A model generated the notes under the pieces. That model made no database searches and was not told where the DNA came from. It worked only from the letters and a program-made list of their open reading frames with translations. A program made the position numbers and the translations under genes. Positions 1-7,682 of a stretch of DNA of 64,000 bases are shown in pieces. The stretch comes from Thermoleophilia bacterium (GTDB lineage Bacteria; Actinomycetota; Thermoleophilia; Gaiellales; JAICJC01), in NCBI GenBank assembly GCA_025934255.1, contig JAICYJ010000011.1, forward strand, positions 1 through 64,000, read 5' to 3'. The stretch's first letter is position 1; the number at the start of each line of letters is the position of its first letter.

Positions 1-42
1 CCGCCGGTCCGAGCTTAGCGTTAGCGTGCAGCAACATCCGCG

Positions 43-90
43 CCCTCCTTTGAGCGTGAGTCCCGGAAGACCCACAGCCTCAAAGGAGGG
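43..90. terminator. 12-bp perfect inverted repeat downstream of bioY
   Basis: Positions 43-54 (CCCTCCTTTGAG) pair perfectly with 79-90, leaving a 24-nt loop. A further 5-bp match (7-11 with 92-96) could extend the structure. It lies just past the 3' end of bioY, so a terminator for that gene is the simplest reading. There is no U-tract on either strand, and the loop is long for an intrinsic terminator. A structured RNA belonging to a gene left of the window is an alternative. Confidence 0.5.
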
Positions 91-134
91 CCGGACGTAC
101 CCTCAACCGTTCACAACCTGTCTAGGCAGGACAG

Positions 135-722
135 CTAGTAGGGGCGATCGGGAAACCGGATGCGGTCGAACAGCCTGCCCCAGGGGGCGCGCGGATCGAG
201 GATCGCGGCGTCGGCGGCGATCTTCAGCAGGTCGCCGACGATGAACACCGTCAGCCCGTAGTGGATCGTCCATCCCCAGTCGAACGGCACCGAGTGCTTC
301 AGCCAGATCAGACCGGGCACGTACACGACCACGCTTCCCAGCAGCATCGCGGGCACGGTCGCCACCCAGCGGGAGCCGTTCATCTCCCGCAGCCTGCCGA
401 CCACGTATCCGGCCGCGATGAAGCCGACCAGGTAGCCGCCGGAGGCGCCGGTGACCTCGCTCCAGCCCTGCGCGCCGCCCGCGTAGAACGGCAGGAACAG
501 GCCCATCCCGACGTACAGCAGCATCGCGGCCAGGCCGCGGCGGCTGCCGAGGTAGGCAGACCCTCCCAGCACCGCCATCGTCTGCAGCGTCTGGGGCACG
601 GGAGTGCCCGGCAATGTGATCGAGATCTGGGCCGCCAGCGCCGTCAGCAGCGCCACGGAGACGACCGCCACCGTGCTGACGACCACATCGGTGCGGGGTA
701 CGGCGACGGAACGTGACTGCAT
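135..722 (-). CDS. bioY: BioY-family biotin transporter, S component
   Basis: This 195-residue, almost entirely hydrophobic protein has about six membrane segments and matches the BioY substrate-binding (S) component of ECF-type vitamin transporters. Family signatures visible are the N-terminal ALxxxxAQISI segment, the GTPVPQTLQTM stretch near residue 40, and the GxxGGYLVGF motif near residue 93. BioY binds biotin in the membrane. It works alone or with a shared ATPase/transmembrane module, which is not encoded nearby. The ATG start at 722 is preceded by a purine-rich AAAGGATCC. The gene is divergent from queG with about 40 bp between starts, so the promoters must overlap. Confidence 0.93.
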   Translation of the reverse strand: MQSRSVAVPRTDVVVSTVAVVSVALLTALAAQISITLPGTPVPQTLQTMAVLGGSAYLGSRRGLAAMLLYVGMGLFLPFYAGGAQGWSEVTGASGGYLVGFIAAGYVVGRLREMNGSRWVATVPAMLLGSVVVYVPGLIWLKHSVPFDWGWTIHYGLTVFIVGDLLKIAADAAILDPRAPWGRLFDRIRFPDRPY

Positions 723-749
723 GGAAGGATCCTTTGGGAGGTTGCGGGC

Positions 750-755
750 TACCCT
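750..755 (+). promoter_or_regulatory. -10 box TACCCT 8 nt before the queG GTG
   Basis: TACCCT ends 8 nt before GTG 764. A transcript starting 6-8 nt past the box would begin at or next to the start codon, leaving no room for a ribosome-binding site. No convincing -35 is visible. Confidence 0.45.
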
Positions 756-763
756 TGAGCCCC

Positions 764-1732
764 GTGAACACGGCCGAGCTTACCCGAGCGCTGGTCGAGC
801 GAGCGCTGGCATCCGGCATCGCTGCCTGCGGCGTTTGCCGGGCCGAGCCCTACACCGGCACCGAGCGGGCGATCGAGCAGCGCTCCGCGCGCGGCTACTT
901 CGCCGACATGGGCTTCACCATGCGCCGGCCCGACATCTCGTGCCACCCCGAGTCGGCGCTGCGGGACGCGCGCTCGGTGGTGGTGGCGGCGCACAGCTAC
1001 GCGCGGCCGGAACCGCCGAAGCCGGACGACCGCCCGCGCGGCCGCATGCCCCGCTATGCCCGGCGTGATGAGTACGCGCTGCTGCGCGATCGCCTGCGAG
1101 AGTTGGGCGGCTGGATGCAGGAGCAGTCGCCAGGCGGCCGCTTCGTCGTGCACGTCGACAGCAACGCCCATGTCGACCGCGAGGCCGCGGTGCGCGCCGG
1201 CATCGCCGTCTACGGTAAGAACACGCTCGCCATCACCCGCCGTCACGGCTCGTGGGTGGTGCTGGGCGTGCTGATCACCGACCTCGAGCTGGAGCCGACC
1301 AGCGCCGCGCCCGAGCAGCCGGCATGGGACGCCTGCGGGGAGTGCCGGGCCTGCATCGACGCCTGCCCGACCGACGCCATCGTCGAGGCCGGTGTGCTCG
1401 ACGCGCGCAGCTGCCTGTCGTACCTGTCCCAGTCGCGGCTGCCGCAGCTGCCGTTCGCAGAAGCGTTCGAGGACAGGGTCTACGGCTGCGACATCTGCCA
1501 GGACGTGTGCCCCTGGAACCGCGGCGCCGATCGCCGCGCCGAGACGCTGCCGGCCGATCCCGTGGACGACGTGTTCCCGCCGCTGGCCGAGTGGCTGGAG
1601 GAGTCGCCCGAGCGCTTGGCGGATCGGTACCGGCGGCTCTACATCCCCGACAACGACGGCCGCCACCTGCAGCGGAACGCGCGGGTGGCGCTGCGCAACG
1701 TCGAGCTCAGCTCCGGGCGGGCGCCTGCGTGA
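764..1732 (+). CDS. queG: Epoxyqueuosine reductase QueG
   Basis: QueG is a cobalamin- and Fe-S-dependent enzyme that reduces epoxyqueuosine to queuosine at the wobble position of GUN-anticodon tRNAs, the last step of queuosine synthesis. The 322-residue protein has the HVDSNAHVDREAA segment with the proposed acid Asp, the GKNTLAI motif, and two 4Fe-4S clusters of ferredoxin type: CGECRACIDACP near residue 205 and CDICQDVCP near residue 260. GTG at 764 is chosen because homology begins there and the upstream codons would overlap the bioY start. No other queuosine gene is nearby. Its 3' end overlaps the converging pafBC gene by 26 bp. Confidence 0.95.
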   Translation: MNTAELTRALVERALASGIAACGVCRAEPYTGTERAIEQRSARGYFADMGFTMRRPDISCHPESALRDARSVVVAAHSYARPEPPKPDDRPRGRMPRYARRDEYALLRDRLRELGGWMQEQSPGGRFVVHVDSNAHVDREAAVRAGIAVYGKNTLAITRRHGSWVVLGVLITDLELEPTSAAPEQPAWDACGECRACIDACPTDAIVEAGVLDARSCLSYLSQSRLPQLPFAEAFEDRVYGCDICQDVCPWNRGADRRAETLPADPVDDVFPPLAEWLEESPERLADRYRRLYIPDNDGRHLQRNARVALRNVELSSGRAPA

Positions 1733-3764
1733 ACGACCGCTGCAGCTTCTTCGCAGCCTTCAGGACGCTCTCGCGCACGTGCGGCGGATCGAGCACCTCG
1801 GCGTGGCCGCGGTGCTTCAGGATCTCGGGCACCAGCCAGCGCAGCGATCCGTAGCTGACGGCGGCCAGGGCCGAGCCGTCGGTCAGCATCGTCACGTCGC
1901 GCCGGCCCTCGCGCTCGTAGCGGGCGCGCTCCGGCGCGAACAGCACGCGCGCGGTGCCCACCTCGCCGCCCAGCTCCGGGTGCAGGTCGGCCATCTCCTC
2001 GCGCGGCTGGTAGGTCTCATCCAGCAGCTCGGCGTCGCGCACGTAGGAGACCTTGAACGTGCGACGGCCGTCCTTGCTGCGGTCGTAGGCCTCGACGTAC
2101 CAGCCGCGCTGGTCACGCCGCAGCAGATACGGCTCGATCACGCGCCTCGAGAACTCGTCGCTCGAGCGCGAGTGGTAGCCGATCCGCACCAGGCGCTGCT
2201 GGCGCACGCCCTCGTTGAGGGTGGTCACGGCCGACTCCTCGTCGCCGCCCTGCGGCTCGGGCGTGTCGGAGAGGGTGTACTGCCCAAACGCGCCGGCGAT
2301 CTTGTCGCGCACGGTCTGCAGCGAGCTGTGGGCCTCGGCTGCCAGCACCGGCGCGACCACGTCCAGCGCCCGCAGCAGCGCCTTTGCCTCCAGCGGCGAC
2401 AGGCGCGCCGGGCGGCGGAACGTGTCGCCGTAGAGCTCCTTGTCGACCAGGATCGAGCCGTTGTCGGTGGAGCAGTAGACGGCGTAGCAGCCGCCGCCGA
2501 AGTTGACCAGGTTGAGCAGGTCGAGGTGCTCCTGCAGCTCCTGCTGGGAGAGGTGGAAGCGGTCGCGCATGTCCGCGGATGACACGGTCGCCGAGGACTC
2601 ATCGCCGCAGCGCTCGAGCAGGAACGCGAGCAGCGCCTGCAGCAGGGCGAACCGCTCCGGCGCGACCGGGCCCTGGGTGCGGGAGAGCGCGCCGGGGGCA
2701 TCGTCGACGGCGGCGCGGCCACGCGACGGCTTGGCCGGCTGGCTGGGGTCGCCGGTGTGCAGCGCCACCAGCCGATCGAGGTCGGACTGCACCATCGCGA
2801 CCAGCTCGTCCGGCTCGAGCGGCTGCATGCGGCCCTCCATCAGCAGCACGGCCTGGGACAGCGCCTCGAGGTTCGAGTACTCGGTGGTGAGCGTGGCGCT
2901 GCCGTCGTCGTGCTCCTCGAGGTCGCCGTGTCCGCCGTACAGCCGGTTCACCAGCCAGGTGTCGTCGGCCGAGACCGCCAAGCGCGCGACGCCGGCCGGC
3001 TCGCGCTCCAGCTGCCACGGCTTGCGATCGCGGTACGCGGTGACGTTGAAGTCGGCCGGGATCCGGAAGTCCCGCTCGCGCCGGGTTGCGAACTTGATCT
3101 CGCCGCGCATGCGCGAGATGCGGAACGTCTTTCTGGCCTCCGGGCCCTCCTGGCTGCAGTCGTCGCCGACCACGTACCAGACGCCGTGCAGCTCGAACAG
3201 GCCGTAGGGGTTGATGGTGCGCTCGGCGGTGGCGTTGCTGCGCGCCGTCCAGTAGGTGAAGCGGATCGTGCGCTGCTTGCTGATGGCCTGCTCGAGCTTG
3301 GCCAGCCGCTGCGAGATCTCGGGCGTGTAGACGCTGCCGAGCAGGTCGATGGTGGCCGTCTTGGGGCCGGGGTCGGCCGTGTTGGCGCGGCCCAGCGCCA
3401 GGTTCTGCAGCGCCAGGCGCAGCGGCTCGGCGTACGCGAACTGGCCCTCGAGCAGGTAGAAGCTGGTCTGCAGCGCCGCCAACTCGGCGTCGGTGAGGTC
3501 GATCGGCGGCAGGAAGTAGTGCTCCTGGCGCAGGTTGTACAGCTCCTCGCCGGTGAACTCATCGCGGCCCGACGTGATCGGCACTCCCAGACCCTGCAGC
3601 TCGGAGCGATCGGCGTAGTAGCGGCGGGCGAACGCCTCGTCGCCCATGTTCGCGTAGCCCTCGACGTTGTTCTTCACGTCGCGGGCTGTGACCGGTCGCT
3701 GTTCCGCCATCAGGTAGGCGACGAGCGAAAGCTGGCGGATGAGCTTGTCGGAGTCGTGCGTCAA
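1707..3764 (-). CDS. pafBC: Fused PafB-PafC WYL-domain transcriptional activator
   Basis: This 685-residue protein is two similar halves, each with an N-terminal winged helix and a WYL domain. The first winged helix is at about residues 1-60 and its WYL domain at about 165-235. The second half starts near 380 (ERFALLQALLAFL) and its WYL domain is near 545-610. PafB and PafC are normally two adjacent genes whose products form a heterodimer that activates the LexA-independent DNA-damage regulon of actinobacteria. Here they are one chain, as in a minority of genera. The start is TTG 3764; a TAGACT -10 box lies 11 nt upstream. It is head-to-head with a Y-family polymerase gene, which fits a damage-response role. 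No proteasome (prc/pup) genes are present, unlike the mycobacterial pafABC locus. Confidence 0.9.
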   Translation of the reverse strand: MTHDSDKLIRQLSLVAYLMAEQRPVTARDVKNNVEGYANMGDEAFARRYYADRSELQGLGVPITSGRDEFTGEELYNLRQEHYFLPPIDLTDAELAALQTSFYLLEGQFAYAEPLRLALQNLALGRANTADPGPKTATIDLLGSVYTPEISQRLAKLEQAISKQRTIRFTYWTARSNATAERTINPYGLFELHGVWYVVGDDCSQEGPEARKTFRISRMRGEIKFATRRERDFRIPADFNVTAYRDRKPWQLEREPAGVARLAVSADDTWLVNRLYGGHGDLEEHDDGSATLTTEYSNLEALSQAVLLMEGRMQPLEPDELVAMVQSDLDRLVALHTGDPSQPAKPSRGRAAVDDAPGALSRTQGPVAPERFALLQALLAFLLERCGDESSATVSSADMRDRFHLSQQELQEHLDLLNLVNFGGGCYAVYCSTDNGSILVDKELYGDTFRRPARLSPLEAKALLRALDVVAPVLAAEAHSSLQTVRDKIAGAFGQYTLSDTPEPQGGDEESAVTTLNEGVRQQRLVRIGYHSRSSDEFSRRVIEPYLLRRDQRGWYVEAYDRSKDGRRTFKVSYVRDAELLDETYQPREEMADLHPELGGEVGTARVLFAPERARYEREGRRDVTMLTDGSALAAVSYGSLRWLVPEILKHRGHAEVLDPPHVRESVLKAAKKLQRSFTQAPARS

Positions 3765-3775
3765 AGCAGGGATTC

Positions 3776-3781
3776 AGTCTA
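3776..3781 (-). promoter_or_regulatory. -10 box TAGACT upstream of pafBC
   Basis: On the minus strand TAGACT ends 11 nt before the TTG start at 3764, giving a predicted leader of only about 4 nt. The same hexamer recurs before gcvT, the antiporter gene at 55016, the gene at 56672 and nfo. Confidence 0.45.
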
Positions 3782-3851
3782 CCGGTGCCGCGCCACCCAG
3801 GCCGCATGGTCGGTGACGATTCTGTCCCGATATTCCGGCTGAAACCGCCGG

Positions 3852-3857
3852 TATGCT
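3852..3857 (+). promoter_or_regulatory. -10 box TATGCT upstream of the Y-family polymerase gene
   Basis: TATGCT ends 6 nt before ATG 3864 and 9 nt before ATG 3867, so the mRNA is probably leaderless. I looked for the PafBC-type TTGTCR motif at the expected 8-nt distance from the end of a 9-mer and did not find it. A CTGTCCCGA at 3822-3830 is the nearest resemblance. Confidence 0.45.
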
Positions 3858-3866
3858 CGGGGAATG

Positions 3867-4904
3867 ATGGCGCATCTCGACCTCGACGCCTTCTTTGCCG
3901 CCGTCGAGCTGCACCGCCGGCCGGAGCTGCGGGGCACGCCGCTGGTGGTCGGAGGCGACCCGCGCGGGCGCGGCGTGGTGTCGACGGCGAGCTACGAGGC
4001 CCGCAAGTACGGCATCCGTTCAGCCATGAGCTGCGCCGAGGCGCTGCGGCGCTGCCCGCAGGCGGTGTTCGTGCGACCCGACCACGCCGCCTACCGCGAG
4101 TGGTCACGGCGGGTCTGGGACACGGTGCGGGCGCACGCCCCCGTGGTCGAGCGGATCGGCATCGACGAGGGCTACCTGGTGCTGGCCGAGGGCGACCCGC
4201 CGGAGCAGGCCGCGATCGTCCAGCAGGCGATCCGCGAGCAGGTGCGGCTGTCGTCCTCGCTGGGCGTCGGCGCCTGCAAGGTGGTGTGCAAGATCGCGTC
4301 GGACATGAGGAAGCCGGGCGGGATCACCTACGTGCCGGACGGCCAGGAGGCGGCGTTCCTGGCTCCGCTGGAGGTGCGGCGGCTGCCGGGGGTGGGGCCG
4401 AAGAGCGAGCAGCGCCTGACGACGCTGGGCATCGAGACGATCGGCGCGCTGGCGGCGCTTGACGACGAGCGCATGGGCGAGGCGCTGCCCGGTCGCGGCT
4501 GGCTGGAGCTGCGCGACCGCGCCCGCGGGATCGACCCGCGCCCGGTGTCATCGGAGCCGGGCGAGGCGGTCTCGATCTCGAGCGAGGAGACGTTCGACGT
4601 CGACATCAGCGAGCGGGCGGAGCTGCACCTGCGCGTGCGCGCGATGGCCGCCCCGCTGGCCGGCTCCCTGCAGAGCAGCGGCCGCAGTGCACGCACGATC
4701 ACCACCAAGCTGCGCTACCCCGACTTCTCGATCGTGACGCGCTCGCACTCGCTCGCGGTCGGCACCGACGACGCCGACCAGATCGGCGAGCTGGCCTGCA
4801 TGCTGCTCGACCGCGCGCTCGAGCAGCGGCCGGGCGCGCTACGCCTGGTGGGCGTAGGCGTGTCCGGGTTCCAGGAGCACCAGCAGCTGAGCCTCGGCCT
4901 GTAG
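3867..4904 (+). CDS. dinB: Y-family DNA polymerase (DNA polymerase IV, DinB)
   Basis: This translesion polymerase of 345 residues has the palm metal ligands in HLDLDAFFAAVE (Asp5, Asp7) and Asp100-Glu101, a helix-hairpin-helix near LPGVGPKSEQRL, and a little-finger domain. The usual SIDEAYLD motif reads GIDEGYLVL: the catalytic Asp-Glu pair is kept, but the flanking Ser, Ala and last Asp are changed. The C-terminal QQLSLGL resembles the beta-clamp-binding motif QLxLF without the aromatic residue. Either ATG 3864 or ATG 3867 could be the start; MAHLD fits the family best. It faces pafBC across about 100 bp, suggesting damage-induced expression. The stop is 16 bp from the converging next gene. 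Confidence 0.9.
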   Translation: MAHLDLDAFFAAVELHRRPELRGTPLVVGGDPRGRGVVSTASYEARKYGIRSAMSCAEALRRCPQAVFVRPDHAAYREWSRRVWDTVRAHAPVVERIGIDEGYLVLAEGDPPEQAAIVQQAIREQVRLSSSLGVGACKVVCKIASDMRKPGGITYVPDGQEAAFLAPLEVRRLPGVGPKSEQRLTTLGIETIGALAALDDERMGEALPGRGWLELRDRARGIDPRPVSSEPGEAVSISSEETFDVDISERAELHLRVRAMAAPLAGSLQSSGRSARTITTKLRYPDFSIVTRSHSLAVGTDDADQIGELACMLLDRALEQRPGALRLVGVGVSGFQEHQQLSLGL

Positions 4905-4920
4905 GCCGGACCCGGCGCCG

Positions 4921-5334
4921 CTACGCGGTTACGTGCGTGCGCTCTTCGAGGTGTTGGTGGGACGGGCAGTACTCGCGGTCGGGCAGCGGGGTGCGCTGGC
5001 ACGGCTTGCCCTTGCGGGTGGTCGCCTTGCAGCTGGCCATGCCCTCGCCGTTCCGCTCGATCTCCTCGAGGATGTAGGTGACGGCGGCGCTGATGTGACG
5101 GTCGATCGTGTTGTAGACCCGTGCCTGGTTCGAGATCGAGAACAGATGCCGGATCTCGTGGAACAGGCTCTGGGCCGGCTTCGCGAAGTAGTGGGGGTCG
5201 CGCGCCAGCCGCTCGATCGTCGCCTCGGAGGACTGCAGCACGCGGCGCTTGCCCTCAGGTATGGATACCGTCTCAGGGTGCGGATCGACGAGATCCTTGA
5301 TTTCGACGAAGATCGCGCGGCTGAATCGATACAT
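4921..5334 (-). CDS. Hypothetical protein with C-terminal small zinc-knuckle-like domain
   Basis: This is a 137-residue protein of unknown function. The first 100 residues are mixed helix with no membrane segment. The last 35 contain C-x6-G-x-x-C-x9-Y-C-x2-H (from SCKATTRKG to YCPSHQH), which resembles the DUF5763-type small Cys/His domain that probably binds zinc. ATG 5334 is chosen because GGAGAG lies just upstream on the minus strand. An upstream in-frame start at 5355 exists but would swallow that site. The gene converges on dinB. No function can be inferred from context. Confidence 0.7.
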   Translation of the reverse strand: MYRFSRAIFVEIKDLVDPHPETVSIPEGKRRVLQSSEATIERLARDPHYFAKPAQSLFHEIRHLFSISNQARVYNTIDRHISAAVTYILEEIERNGEGMASCKATTRKGKPCQRTPLPDREYCPSHQHLEERTHVTA

Positions 5335-5440
5335 GAAGGCTCTCCAGACTGTCACAAGGTCGGGGACGGGCTCAGCGTCATTATGCCCGTTTGCGGCCTG
5401 AGTTCGCGCGTCGAAATGTTAAGTACGCGTTAAACTCGGG

Positions 5441-5446
5441 GATAAT
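5441..5446 (+). promoter_or_regulatory. Possible -10 GATAAT for the deacetylase-like gene
   Basis: GATAAT lies 46 nt upstream of ATG 5493 in an AT-rich island (5410-5490). A loose TGTTAA stands about 18 bp before it. No clear ribosome-binding site precedes the ATG. The 137-bp gap between the divergent genes must hold both promoters. Confidence 0.35.
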
Positions 5447-5492
5447 TTGGCCATTTTGACGCGCTGGGCCGCAAATTTCCTCCAAACAGCAT

Positions 5493-6413
5493 ATGTCACA
5501 AGCGCCGCTCCCCACCTGTTACATGAGCGACCTGTTCCGGCTGCACGACCCCGGTCCGGGCCATCCGGAGCGGCCGGGCCGCTACGACGCGGTGGCTGCG
5601 GCGGTGGCCGCGTCCGGGGCGGAGCGACGGGAGGCGCCGCCGGCGTCGCGCGAGGCGCTGGAGCGCGTCCACGCACCGGCCTACGTCGAGCTGATCGAGC
5701 GGTTCTGCGCCGGCGGCGGGGGTGCGCTCGACCCGGACACGATCGTCACCGAGGCAAGTTGGGAGGCGGCGCTGCGCGCGGCGGGCGGCGCGATCGCGGC
5801 GGTCGAGGCGGTGGCCGGCGACCCCGGCGCGGCAGCGTTCAGCTGCGGCCGGCCGCCCGGCCATCACGCGGAGCCGGTGCGGGCGATGGGGTTCTGCGTC
5901 TTCAACAGCGTCGCGATCGCGGCCGCGCACGCGCGGCAGGCGCTCGGCTGTGAGCGGGTGGCGGTGCTCGACTGGGACGCCCACCACGGCAACGGCACCC
6001 AGGCGATCTTCTACGACGATCCGGCCGTGCTCTACGTCTCGCTGCACCAGTACCCGTTCTACCCGGGGACGGGCGCGGCCGCCGAGACGGGAGCGGGGGA
6101 CGGCGCCGGCGCGACCGTGAACCTGCCGCTGGCGGCGGGCACCAGCGAGTCGGCGTATCTGGCCGCATTCCACGAGCAGGCGCTGCCCGCCCTTGTGGCG
6201 TTCCGGCCCGATCTGATGATCGTGTCGGCCGGCTTCGACGCTGCCGCCGACGACCCGCTCTGCTCGCTGCGGCTGACGGCGCCGGCGTTCGCAGAGATGG
6301 CGACGGCGCTGCGCGAGCCGTGCGGCGGACCGGCGTTCGTGCTGGAGGGGGGCTACAGCCTGTCGGCGCTGGAGGCCGGCGTGACCGCGGTGCTGGCGGC
6401 CGTCGGCACCTAG
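5493..6413 (+). CDS. Histone-deacetylase-family amidohydrolase (AcuC/APAH-like)
   Basis: This 306-residue zinc amidohydrolase of the arginase/deacetylase fold has every family motif: HDPGPGHPERP near residue 18, the active-site GRPPGHHA with tandem His124-His125, DWDAHHGNGT carrying zinc ligands Asp162 and His164, SAGFDAAADDP with zinc ligand Asp249, and EGGYS near the end. Bacterial members deacetylate acetyl-lysine on enzymes such as acetyl-CoA synthetase (AcuC), acetylpolyamines, or other amides. The substrate cannot be told from sequence alone. ATG 5493 is chosen because TCYMSDLFRLHD aligns with the first strand of the fold; ATG 5523 is the alternative. There is no acetyl-CoA synthetase or acetyltransferase next to it. 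Confidence 0.88.
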   Translation: MSQAPLPTCYMSDLFRLHDPGPGHPERPGRYDAVAAAVAASGAERREAPPASREALERVHAPAYVELIERFCAGGGGALDPDTIVTEASWEAALRAAGGAIAAVEAVAGDPGAAAFSCGRPPGHHAEPVRAMGFCVFNSVAIAAAHARQALGCERVAVLDWDAHHGNGTQAIFYDDPAVLYVSLHQYPFYPGTGAAAETGAGDGAGATVNLPLAAGTSESAYLAAFHEQALPALVAFRPDLMIVSAGFDAAADDPLCSLRLTAPAFAEMATALREPCGGPAFVLEGGYSLSALEAGVTAVLAAVGT

Positions 6414-6449
6414 CCGGTACACGTGCCTGATCCGTGAGCGGGTTGGGCG

Positions 6450-7082
6450 ATGAGCTCCCGCAGATTCGCAGCGGTTCTCGGCCTGGCGGCCGTGGCCGCG
6501 TGGCTGATGACCGGAGCCGCGGCGCGGGCGAGCGAGGGGACCGTGACGGGGACGCTGTCGGCCGGCAACGTGGTCGTGCAGCCGTTCACGGCGACCACCA
6601 CGGGCGCGGTGGCGCTGCGACTGGAGTGGGACGACCCCTCCGCGAAGCTGACCCTGTTTCTGCTCAAGCGCGGGCCGACCGGTGCCTACACGCGGATCGC
6701 AGCGGCCACGGGCGCCGAGATGCCGCAGCTGATCGTGCTCAATGTCGTACCCGGCCAGTACCGCGTGCGCGTGCAGGTCCTGCACGGGACGACGAGCTAT
6801 CAGCTGTGGACGCGCTACCCGACCGCGCCGCCGGCGCAGCCGCTGCCCGGCTACCTGACGATCATGTTCGGTCGGTCGATGATCGGCGCGGGCACGGCCT
6901 CGTGCGCGCTTCGCCCCGGCGCGGTGTCGCTGCTGACGATCGCGGGGCTGCTGCAGACGCGCGGCATCGCGGCCAGCTCCAACGCCACGATCAACCAGAT
7001 CGGCACCTGCACGGGCGACACCCGCTACGCCACCTGGGATGAGCTGGCCACGCTCCGCGACAGCAGTGGCGCAGGGGCGTGA
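6450..7082 (+). CDS. Secreted protein, N-terminal part beta-sandwich-like
   Basis: This is a 210-residue protein with a clear Sec signal peptide (arginines at 4-5, a hydrophobic core over residues 8-23, AAARA-S cleavage region near 24-28). Residues 30-110 are strand-rich, with a turn pattern (LEWDDPSAKLTLFLL, PGQYRVRVQVLHG) like pre-peptidase C-terminal (PPC) domains. The C-terminal 90 residues are unrecognised and contain two cysteines (CALRP, GTCTGD) that could form a disulfide. The function is unknown. It starts 36 bp after the deacetylase-like gene on the same strand and may be cotranscribed. Confidence 0.7.
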   Translation: MSSRRFAAVLGLAAVAAWLMTGAAARASEGTVTGTLSAGNVVVQPFTATTTGAVALRLEWDDPSAKLTLFLLKRGPTGAYTRIAAATGAEMPQLIVLNVVPGQYRVRVQVLHGTTSYQLWTRYPTAPPAQPLPGYLTIMFGRSMIGAGTASCALRPGAVSLLTIAGLLQTRGIAASSNATINQIGTCTGDTRYATWDELATLRDSSGAGA

Positions 7083-7130
7083 CTTCAGCGCGGGTACGCT
7101 ACCTGCGACGACGACACGACAGGAGCGGGG

Positions 7131-7373
7131 ATGAGCGACGAACAGGTTCACGGAACGATCGAGCAGCTGGTCTCGGAGGAGCACGAGCTGTGGGAGGCGG
7201 AGTCGCAGGGCAGGTCGACGGACTCGGACCGCCGGCGCCTGGCCGAGATCAAGGTGCAGCTCGACCAGTGCTGGGACCTGCTGCGGCAGCGTCGCGCGCT
7301 GCGCGAGTTCGACCTCGACGACGACGGCGCACAGCTGCGCAAGTCCGACGTGGTCGAGGGCTACCAGCAGTAG
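7131..7373 (+). CDS. DUF2630 family protein
   Basis: This 80-residue protein consists of charged helices. The N-terminal MSDEQVHGTIEQLVSEEHELWEAE, the DRRRLAEIKVQLDQCWDLLRQRRALREF core and the Tyr-Gln tail match the DUF2630 family, which is widespread in actinobacteria and has no known function. AGGAGCGGGG immediately upstream supports the start at 7131. A TACGCT -10-like box lies 32 nt upstream (7093-7098), so this gene may have its own short-leader promoter. Confidence 0.88.
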   Translation: MSDEQVHGTIEQLVSEEHELWEAESQGRSTDSDRRRLAEIKVQLDQCWDLLRQRRALREFDLDDDGAQLRKSDVVEGYQQ

Positions 7374-7682
7374 CCGCGCGTCACCGCCGCCGTTAACGTC
7401 GCTGTGACGGCGATGTTGCCTGCGAAGGTCCCCGCTTCCGCACGCCGCGGTTACGGCCAGGTGACGCACCTGGCACCAACCTGCATCGCACCCCGAGGCG
7501 GCCTCAGAGGCCGGTTCGGGCGCGATCTGCGCAACCATGCGAATCCCCTGTCACAGCAGCCGTGACACGCGTCACGGCGCGGTCACGAACCCGTGGCGGG
7601 GGCGGGAGCGGTGTTTGACTCCAATCTGGGCGCAGGCGGGGGTGCGGCCCGTGACCGCCCCGTGACCGGCGTCTCGCCGTCG
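7374..7682. other. 309-bp gene-free stretch with nine GTGAC/GTCAC pentamers and two hairpins
   Basis: No supportable gene lies between the converging 3' ends of the DUF2630 gene and the aldehyde dehydrogenase gene. GTGAC or its complement occurs at 7380, 7404, 7461, 7550, 7562, 7571, 7582, 7651 and 7662. There are two perfect hairpins: 7457-7473 (CCAGGTG, 3-nt loop) and 7559-7578 (GCCGTGAC, loop ACGC). The second contains GTGA-N6-TCAC, the spacing of CRP/FNR-family sites. The hairpins could simply be bidirectional terminators. Confidence 0.6.
7559..7578. terminator. 8-bp hairpin between convergent genes
   Basis: GCCGTGAC and its exact complement are separated by ACGC. Its position between two converging transcription units suggests a bidirectional terminator. 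The core also fits a CRP-family palindrome. Confidence 0.45.

Noticed and set aside
43..90. Small SRP RNA or tRNA-like RNA at the left edge
   Set aside because: The conserved SRP GGUCAGG...GGAAGG loop and tRNA TpsiC/anticodon features are absent. Only a long-loop hairpin is supportable.
3765..3863. PafBC (RecA-NDp-like) box between pafBC and dinB
   Set aside because: No TTGTCR element stands at the required distance from TATGCT or TAGACT. CTGTCCCGA is too far from the -10 box.
5496..7538. Long minus-strand open frame of about 680 codons
   Set aside because: It is antisense to the deacetylase-like and secreted-protein genes, with Arg/His/Gly-rich composition typical of non-coding frames in GC-rich DNA.
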